Shown here: positions 59,901-64,000 of the stretch, in pieces
Position numbering within the stretch: position 1 is the stretch's first letter
Layout of the letters: each line of letters begins with the position of its first letter
NCBI GenBank assembly: GCA_965249765.1
Contig: CBDFMR010000005.1
Coordinates: 2,294,001-2,358,000, forward strand
DNA: 64,000 nt
Source: CBDFMR01 sp965249765
GTDB lineage: Bacteria; Bacteroidota; Bacteroidia; Chitinophagales; Saprospiraceae
Reading direction: 5' to 3'
Program-made: the position numbers and the translations under genes
Notes under the pieces: generated by a model
What the model saw: only the letters and a program-made list of their open reading frames with translations
What the model was told of the DNA's origin: nothing
Databases searched by the model: none

Positions 59901-60044
59901 TGTGGCAAAAAAAGGGCTAACGATAAACGAACTACTAGAGTGTAAGTCATTGTTTAACGATATATGAGGAATTGTTGTTGACATTATGCATGCCAATAAA
60001 AATACCCCCCAATGGGATATGGTCAGCTTGGGGTGAAGCATCAC
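53913..60044 (-). CDS. Giant repeat surface protein, N-terminal fragment with signal peptide
   Basis: The 5' segment of the giant gene, 2043 codons, with the natural start. The N-terminus has a hydrophobic segment (WGVFLLACIMSTTIPHISL, about residues 13-31), taken as a signal peptide. Residues about 147-1109 are 12 near-identical 80-residue HYR-like units (GAVTVECIAEIPSMTSLGWT, DNCDGSGVVLGSDGLQSGGN, SWTYTDACGNAAIVATQ). Then come further HYR-type domains, a unique part near 1250-1480 with NGDGxxP-like and Cys-rich segments, more HYR domains, and a 243-bp perfect duplication near the end. The frame stops at 53913 just after TIGD, where the next segment continues one frame over. Relatives are large adhesins exported by the type IX system. 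Confidence 0.78.
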   Translation of the reverse strand: MMLHPKLTISHWGVFLLACIMSTTIPHISLNNDLHSSSSFIVSPFFATSDVTITLVCPSGLSPVCSISEQPPYADLVTFSSAGNNPITNCGTGIDTSSFNSSEVSSGSCPITVSRTYRLANNCGEIDSCIQLIIVNDIINPVMASPPGAVTVECIAEIPSMTSLGWTDNCDGSGVVLGSDGLQSGGNCGGTIMRSWTYTDACGNAAIVATQVITIDDTTVPVMASPPGAVTVECIAEIPSMTSLGWTDNCDGSGVVLGSDGLQSGGNCGGTITRSWTYTDACGNAAIVATQVISIDDTTVPVMASPPGAVTVECIAEIPSMTSLGWTDNCDGSGVVLGSDGLQSGGNCGGTITRSWTYTDACGNAAIVATQVITIDDTTVPVMASPPGAVTVECIAEIPSMTSLGWTDNCDGSGVVLGSDGLQSGGNCGGTITRSWTYTDACGNAAIVATQVITIDDTTVPVMASPPGAVTVECIAEIPSMTSLGWTDNCDGSGVVLGSDGLQSGGNCGGTITRSWTYTDACGNAAIVATQVITIDDTTVPVMASPPGAVTVECIAEIPSMTSLGWTDNCDGSGVVLGSDGLQSGGNCGGTITRSWTYTDACGNAAIVATQVITIDDTTVPVMASPPGAVTVECIAEIPSMTSLGWTDNCDGSGVVLGSDGLQSGGNCGGTITRSWTYTDACGNAAIVATQVITIDDTTVPVMASPPGAVTVECIAEIPSMTSLGWTDNCDGSGVVLGSDGLQSGGNCGGTITRSWTYTDACGNAAIVATQVISIDDTTVPVMASPPGAVTVECIAEIPSMTSLGWTDNCDGSGVVLGSDGLQSGGNCGGTIMRSWTYTDACGNAAIVATQVISIDDTTVPVMASPPAPPGAVTVECIAEIPSMTSLGWTDNCDGSGVVLGSDGLQSGGNCGGTIMRSWTYTDACGNAAIVATQVISIDDTTVPVMASPPGAVTVECIAEIPSMTSLGWTDNCDGSGVVLGSDGLQSGGNCGGTITRSWTYTDACGNAAIVATQVISIDDTTVPVMASPPGAVTVECIAEIPSMTSLGWTDNCDGSGVVLGSDGLQSGGNCGGTIMRSWTYTDACGNAAIVATQVISIDDTTVPVMASPPADVSLECIPNMISISFTDNCDGSGMVLGIDVSDGNTCPEVITRSWVYSDACANKDSVSQIITLIDNTPPVITCPVDISVNCPTNVPPPDISLVTATDNCNNITIEWIQDLDNGHQFDGIGNCPNTIFRSYRAVDNCGNAATCIQEIFVTDECIPGEPCPLCDEDVPFVEVDLQGNPDSAWISLPIVRDGQCCTTNHPDNCVQFRIILDEDAIGFVFGVGSGANPDGSQAGQISCGDPFVLGEGICLTDSDRTFNITVCKPGSNAQIYGVISFGGLVIPGDMEARINCDNEITVSGVSSTSTTWTSISPGAQGMWDHFLDCTSGCLTNTVTPDSTAPSVIVYEVCGDYGSDFCGTAAFECEQITVTILPDVNITIDSIDFCGVNTEELTPVITPLGNYTYEWYSGPNGTGTLLATTLNYLPTTSGTYSFIATEDPPLFECDTAIANVQVSINPLPLFVLGADPSICLGTAIVFDLPDDYTYVWTPPDGVVQGTNPGDLVVTPPSGITYTVTGTSNEGCITIETIVITAIECLDCPSQVQCTESNIVQYNSVSAFVTAGGVTNYPCSIPDNNIAFINRKPDGNTCPEIITDFYEIWDSCDNRDTCGVIVTLNDTINPTITCPSDITLDCGSSIDTSITGIPIIMDDCNDITLTFVDDIIPGCSSEDFTINRTFTVTDLCGNIANCVQSIALSDQTAPVFASAPSDVSVECIGDVPVMTDLGWTDNCDGSGTVTGSDVSDNGSCPELITRTWTYTDSCGNASSVIQTLTIGDNVNPTASNPGPIIEQCAADVPTPDITVVTDEDDNCTANPVVAFVSDMSDGMTCPETITRTYSVTDECLNQILVTQTITIGDNVNPTASNPGPIIEQCAADVPTPDITVVTDEDDNCTANPVVAFVSDMSDGMTCPETITRTYSVTDECLNQILVTQTITIGDLP
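53923..54408 (-). repeat. Two perfect 243-bp direct copies
   Basis: The sequence starting TCGCCTATCGTAATGGTCTG at 53923 recurs at 54166 with no difference that I can see over 243 bases. Each copy encodes 81 residues (NPTASNPGPIIEQCAADVPT to TITIGD). The second in transcription order lies directly against the frameshift, so the break may have arisen during the duplication. Confidence 0.8.
56716..59604 (-). repeat. 12 tandem 240-bp units, nearly identical
   Basis: Twelve units of 240 bp fill 2889 bases, one unit carrying 9 extra bases at 57433-57450 (GGTGGTGCT repeated, adding Ala-Pro-Pro). Units differ at only a few fixed positions: CATT/CGTT (Met or Thr), GATATC/GTTATC (Ser or Thr), ACTCAA/ATTCTA and CCC/CCT. 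The variants are shuffled among units, which indicates unequal exchange or gene conversion. Confidence 0.95.
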
Positions 60045-60521
60045 ATGCTCTTAGTAGCTTATTAAACATAAAAATATGACTAAAACATCAGAGCACAAAA
60101 TATTTTCTATTAAATATTCTGAACTAAGGCTTACGAAAAAAATTATTGGCTATTGTATATAACGAAACGGCACTAAAACGCCTAATTTTTAAAGTTAGGT
60201 ACAAAATATTTCTTTCCCAAGCTGGAACAACTTAAGGTCCAATAAAAAAGTTGTCAGAACAGGTGCTTGTCTAATTTTGAATCATTATACTATTGTATTC
60301 GGGGTAGCAAATGCTCCACCATTTGGTCTTTCACTAAAGCACCCAGCTCCGAATTCTGATGGGGTTGATCCATTTTCATGAATTCACACTATTTAAAACA
60401 TCGAGCTTAGATCTGACTGTTCTGAAAGATAGTCAATAGTTTCGTTATAAAAATGGTCTTATTGGGCTTGGAGAAATTAGTAAATTTTTGTTCGAATTTT
60501 GGCGGCCAATTTCGGGGAATT
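60045..60521. other. AT-rich gene-poor gap with degraded sequence
   Basis: No convincing gene. An 83-codon minus-strand frame (60407-60658) covers part of the spermidine-synthase scrap in a wrong frame and looks spurious. A short minus-strand stretch from about 60387 to 60300 encodes NSELGALVKDQMVEHLLPR with a possible ATG, likely another scrap. The bases 60045-60180 are the upstream region of the giant gene; I find no perfect TAnnTTTG there. The bases 60690-60808 show nothing. Confidence 0.5.
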
Positions 60522-60689
60522 CTAAATAATGGCTGGTTGACCACCTGTTTTCCGAATTTCATATGTTGCTGCCCACACCTGAATAGAAGTGCCAAAATAG
60601 GGTGCCAGTAGCTTAGCTGCACAAAGTTCCGCCACCATAACCGATGCACCTTCAACAAAGGCTAATATGTATAAGCTCTGGTCTTTCAA
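60522..60689 (-). pseudogene. N-terminal scrap of a membrane-bound spermidine-synthase-like protein
   Basis: The minus strand encodes LKDQSLYILAFVEGASVMVA followed by ELCAAKLLAPYFGTSIQVWA, then runs off into YEIRKTGGQPAII and a stop. This matches the first helix region of fused MFS/spermidine-synthase proteins, where LAFxEGxxVMxxELxxAKxLAPxFGxSxxVW is diagnostic. The frame ends right after that region, and the rest of the gene (about 400-700 residues) is missing. The junction holds ACAGGTGGTCAACC and CCGAAATTGGCCG motifs that look like an IS end, so an old insertion may have cut it. Confidence 0.55.
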
Positions 60690-60808
60690 TCTCAGTTGGT
60701 TTACTAGTCAGATAGGAGAAAAATTCTGTTACCAAAAATAATAGTGGTTGTTAAAACTACGTTCCAGCAAAAATCAGAGCAAGTACAACCGATTACATCT
60801 ACATTAAA

Positions 60809-62815
60809 CTACAATCCGCTGTATTCCTTGGCATACTTGAGCATCTGTGTCGTGAAATCATCAGGATAAGTCACCTCTATATCTGTAACATCTCCATCTT
60901 CATTGGTCACTGGCATGAGCTCAGGATTGACAAAACCTGAGTAAGGGGGAGTGCTCAAATTTTTGGTTCTTTCCAGCACCTCCGCATGTAGTTCTCTGTC
61001 TACCTTGACACCATAATTTTCTACAAGGTCACGGCCAGCTTCATAATCTCCTTGTGATTTTATTCTCTGAATTTCCTTGAGTAGATCACCAAATATTCCT
61101 CTAAGCATATCGTAATCCGTAATGTTGTAATACGTTTTTTCTTCCTTTACTACCTTCTCGATTACATTCTCTCGTCGCCCTTTTTCATATACCCATTTTG
61201 CGATCAACTGCCTGTTGCGCATATGAGATTCCTCGATGTCCTTGCCCAGCTCGATCCTTCTGAGTTGCTTCATCAGCCCATTGCTGATAAATCCATCATA
61301 TTCTGCTTTGGCCACATCGAGGGATGACATCAAGCCTATATCTACAATCTTCTGATCTAATATGAAATACAAGGCCACGATATCTGCTCTAGCTTCTTCA
61401 AGCGTGCTGGCGTAGTTTTTTAGTGTTTCCTTTGGAGTGCCTACACCTGGTTCTATTTTACCTGAGGCATGGCCTATAACTTCATGCAAAGCGGTCGATA
61501 GCTTATCTGCTAGTTCGCCATGTTCCTTGCCTCTGGCAACTTCCTCGTCATCATGAGCAAATTCCTTCAACATACTTGACCCACTGGCTTGGTTGGAAGC
61601 GTTGATGATATTACCGAGACTTACTGACTTTGATCCATGCGTCGCACGAATCCAATTGGCGTTGGGTAGATTGACTCCTATAGGAGTAGAAGGGGAGGCA
61701 TCACCACTTTCTCCGGCAACATTGACCACTTTGTAACTGATGCCTACTACATTTTCTTTCTTATGTTTATCGGCGATGGTAGAATTGTCTTCAAACCACT
61801 GTGCATTTTTGCTCAAGACTTCCATTTGCTCAGAAGCGCTGAAATCCTTGATCTCGACAATACTCTCATAGGATCCTTTATAACCCAATGGGTCATTGTA
61901 CACTTCTATGAAGCTATTGATGTAATCGATGTCACCTTCAGTAGCTTCCACCCATGCGACATTGTAATCGTCCCAGGTTTTTAGGTCGCCGGTACGGTAA
62001 TACTCCACGAGTAGATCGAGTGCTTTTCTTTGGGATTCATTCTCAGCTACGCCAGAAGCTTTCTCCAGCCATCCCATTATTCTCTTAATTGCTCCTCCAT
62101 ATCTTCCATTAGCTGAGTACACCTGCTCTTCCAGCTCCCCATCACTGTTTCTTATCAACCTCGAGTTAAGACCGTGGGAATAAGGCTTGTCAGGGGAGGG
62201 GTTCTTCTTCAATTTATAGAAATCCTCCACATCCTGTGCCGTAATACCATCTCCGTAAAAATTGACTGCTGATCCGGAAATCAGCCCTTTTTGAGTATCT
62301 AGATTTACCTTCTTGTTTTGATAACCAGGATCAAATATTGCTTTCATAGCTCCGTCAGACATAGATAGTCCAGCATTTGACAATGCTTCATTAAGGTAAC
62401 TCTTTGAAAATGAAGGGGAAAACTTATCCATGCTATAGTGATGGTGTATGCCATTGGAGAACCATATGCGCTTTAGATATTCATCAAATGACTTCCACTC
62501 ATCGGTGGATTTATCTCCTTTGTATGATGTAAGCAACTTTTCAAGCGTACTTCTAATCTCTAGGTTATGACGATTGTTCATATCGTACATAATATCTCTT
62601 CCTTCCAATCCTGCCTGTGTGAGGTAGTAAACTAGTTTCTTCTGATCAAGAGATAACTTGTCAAAATCAGGAATTTGATATCGTAGAATACGGACATCAG
62701 CAAAGCGATCAACTTCCCATTTGAAGGTAGTGTCGGGAGTGCTTTCCTTTTTGTTGGCATCACCGCAAGCAGTAACTATGAAGATGGACAAAAGTAGGGC
62801 TAGTACGCGGAACAT
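60809..62815 (-). CDS. Dipeptidyl-peptidase III-like metallopeptidase (M49), lipoprotein
   Basis: A 668-residue zinc peptidase that removes dipeptides from peptide N-termini. The family-specific hexapeptide HExxxH is HEVIGH at 444-449, and the second zinc motif EEARAD is at 473-478 (family form EECRAE/D). It begins with a lipoprotein signal (LLLSIFIVTACGD, Cys17), so unlike most DPP III it is exported and membrane-attached. The length is near the family norm (about 650-720). It faces the divergent small membrane protein gene. Confidence 0.92.
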   Translation of the reverse strand: MFRVLALLLSIFIVTACGDANKKESTPDTTFKWEVDRFADVRILRYQIPDFDKLSLDQKKLVYYLTQAGLEGRDIMYDMNNRHNLEIRSTLEKLLTSYKGDKSTDEWKSFDEYLKRIWFSNGIHHHYSMDKFSPSFSKSYLNEALSNAGLSMSDGAMKAIFDPGYQNKKVNLDTQKGLISGSAVNFYGDGITAQDVEDFYKLKKNPSPDKPYSHGLNSRLIRNSDGELEEQVYSANGRYGGAIKRIMGWLEKASGVAENESQRKALDLLVEYYRTGDLKTWDDYNVAWVEATEGDIDYINSFIEVYNDPLGYKGSYESIVEIKDFSASEQMEVLSKNAQWFEDNSTIADKHKKENVVGISYKVVNVAGESGDASPSTPIGVNLPNANWIRATHGSKSVSLGNIINASNQASGSSMLKEFAHDDEEVARGKEHGELADKLSTALHEVIGHASGKIEPGVGTPKETLKNYASTLEEARADIVALYFILDQKIVDIGLMSSLDVAKAEYDGFISNGLMKQLRRIELGKDIEESHMRNRQLIAKWVYEKGRRENVIEKVVKEEKTYYNITDYDMLRGIFGDLLKEIQRIKSQGDYEAGRDLVENYGVKVDRELHAEVLERTKNLSTPPYSGFVNPELMPVTNEDGDVTDIEVTYPDDFTTQMLKYAKEYSGL

Positions 62816-62876
62816 AAGACTTAGGTTTTGATTAGAGGACGTAAGTTAACCGTTTCAGAGTGATTTTCCTACCTTC

Positions 62877-63338
62877 ATGATATTGGAAGAATCAGTTCAA
62901 ACCAAAGAATTCTCACTCGATAGAAAGTCGTATCTCAATATTCTACTTATACATAAGATGACGAGAGCCTTAATTCCGGTAGCGATAATGTGGATATTGA
63001 TTGTATGGAATTATATGAACGATAATGGCGTCCTGGCCACGATATTTCTGTTTATGTCATTTATCTATTTGCTTTACATATATCTAGTAACTAGACAAAT
63101 TGCCTTGGGTAAGAGCAACAAAGCCATGTTTTCACCACAGAGGTTTGTCTTTATGAAAGACCATCTGCTTCAGATTAATTCCAAGGGGAAAGTAGAGATT
63201 CCATATGAAATGATTACTAAAGTTGCTCGGCGGAAGGATCATGTAAAGCTGCATTTAAAGAAGGGCACCTGGTTGTATATTCCAAATGCGGCGTTTGAAT
63301 CGAGAGCCGACCTAAGTAGGGCTATAAGGTTTGTATAA
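62877..63338 (+). CDS. Small membrane protein, YcxB-like
   Basis: A 153-residue protein with two hydrophobic helices (about residues 32-46 and 54-72), then a cytoplasmic beta-rich tail (QRFVFMKDHLLQINSKGKVE, YEMITKVARRKDHVKLHLKK, TWLYIPNAAF) as in the YcxB-like/PH-like membrane-tail family. I rely on pattern only. The start is ATG at 62877. Function unknown. Confidence 0.65.
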   Translation: MILEESVQTKEFSLDRKSYLNILLIHKMTRALIPVAIMWILIVWNYMNDNGVLATIFLFMSFIYLLYIYLVTRQIALGKSNKAMFSPQRFVFMKDHLLQINSKGKVEIPYEMITKVARRKDHVKLHLKKGTWLYIPNAAFESRADLSRAIRFV

Positions 63339-63427
63339 CATGAGATTGAATTATCTTATTGGACATAATATTAATTATAGGAAAGAATTGTCCATTTGTA
63401 ATAAGCTAGCATGAATACACTTACAAC

Positions 63428-64000
63428 ATGAATTCCCACTACATTACTCAGAGACTTTCATCATTTTACGAAAGTATAATTGCATTAGGAATCATATGGT
63501 TATTAATTATTATCCTCATTAATCCTATAGGAGATTTTCCACTCAACGATGACTGGGCTTACGCTCTTGCTGTAAAAGGCATAGTTGAGAATGGAACCTA
63601 TTCACCAGGTAGCTGGCCCTCCATGACTCTTATTGTACATGTGTTATATGGTGGAATTTGGTCTTCAATATTCGGATTTTCTCATTCAATTTTGCGTTTG
63701 TCAACGTTGGCGGTAAGCTATCTAGGCATAATATGGCTTTACAGATTGTTAAAGTTATCAATGAAAAATAACATCTTAATGTATTGTTTATTAGGATGTT
63801 ATATGTTGAATCCACTGACAATATTGCTTAGTTATAGTTTTATGACCGATATTCCATTCTTGTCATTGACTATAGGCAGTGTATTCTATTACGTTCGGTA
63901 TAACAGAACCAATCATGTAAAATATCTCGCTATTGCGACACTTATATCGGTAGGATCTGTTTTGATTCGTCAGCTTGGGTTAATTGTACCTGCGGCATTT
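63428..64000 (+). CDS. Multi-TM glycosyltransferase (GT39/ArnT-like), 3' end outside the window
   Basis: The frame from ATG 63428 stays open to the window edge (191 codons). It opens with a membrane helix (IIALGIIWLLIIILINPIGD) followed by the acidic loop LNDDWAYALAV, the catalytic Asp pair position of ArnT/PMT-like dolichol- or polyprenyl-phosphate-sugar transferases, and then many hydrophobic helices. Such enzymes transfer a sugar from a lipid-phosphate donor to lipid A, protein or polysaccharide. The enzyme is cut here, so the subtype cannot be decided. Confidence 0.72.
   Translation, partial: MNSHYITQRLSSFYESIIALGIIWLLIIILINPIGDFPLNDDWAYALAVKGIVENGTYSPGSWPSMTLIVHVLYGGIWSSIFGFSHSILRLSTLAVSYLGIIWLYRLLKLSMKNNILMYCLLGCYMLNPLTILLSYSFMTDIPFLSLTIGSVFYYVRYNRTNHVKYLAIATLISVGSVLIRQLGLIVPAAF

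Noticed and set aside
60407..60658. An 83-codon minus-strand frame as a gene
   Set aside because: Its composition looks non-coding, and the same bases encode a recognisable spermidine-synthase-like scrap in another frame.

Overview
The window reads as a chromosomal segment of a Bacteroidota bacterium, most likely near Saprospiria/Chitinophagia (the class is an inference). The signs are a PorP/SprF-family type IX secretion protein, a BT_3928-type DoxX protein beside a DUF1599 protein, Bacteroidota-type lipoproteins, an OmpA protein with thrombospondin-3 repeats, few Shine-Dalgarno sites, and many perfect copies of the Bacteroidota -7 promoter element TAnnTTTG. I see no tRNA, rRNA or CRISPR array.

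Layout. 1-2.2 kb: two GT4 glycosyltransferases (first cut by the window edge). 2.2-7.4 kb: a lipoprotein, PorP/SprF, an NlpC/P60 peptidase, then a minus-strand cluster TPR protein - ribH - metallo-hydrolase - SpoU methylase. 7.5-11.1 kb: a shikimate-pathway operon of two multidomain proteins, a GT2-AroB fusion and an AroD-AroE protein with an extra C-terminal domain, preceded by an unlisted mini-unit (promoter, 23-codon ORF, 16-bp terminator hairpin). 11.4-24.9 kb: housekeeping genes (DUF1599, BT_3928, nusB, guaA, a periplasmic-binding lipoprotein, trmH-like, aminotransferase, acyl-CoA carboxylase beta, asparaginase-like, OmpA) and a possible membrane-anchored M15-like peptidase. 24.9-36.5 kb: S9 oligopeptidase, MATE exporter, smc, a three-frameshift pseudogene, an outer-membrane barrel protein, engB, an acyltransferase and a DEDDh exonuclease. 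36.6-41.9 kb: a formate dehydrogenase operon (fdhD, NuoE/NuoF-like beta, Mo/W alpha). 42.0-42.8 kb: a DUF4412 protein and a clear terminator.

42.8-60.0 kb is the accessory part. It holds one giant minus-strand surface-protein gene of about 16 kb built from three repeat classes: 12 almost identical 240-bp HYR-like units, about 26 units of 54-55 residues, and 18 units of about 80 residues. The gene is broken three times: a one-base-class frameshift near 53.92 kb, a 53-bp insertion at 52097-52149 that exactly splits a repeat, and an IS1595-family element at 43110-44080 that cuts off the 3' end. Removing the 53-bp insert restores the frame. An orphan C-terminal coding fragment lies beyond the IS. 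60.0-60.8 kb holds gene debris, including an N-terminal scrap of a membrane-bound spermidine-synthase-like protein. 60.8-64 kb: an M49 (DPP III-like) lipoprotein, a small membrane protein and the start of a multi-TM glycosyltransferase.

Together these give an ordinary core genome with intact reading frames, and decay and repeat turnover concentrated in surface/accessory genes. No complete unknown multigene system is evident. The best candidates for something undescribed are the mini-unit upstream of the aro operon, the GT2-AroB fusion, and the giant repeat gene with its 53-bp insert.
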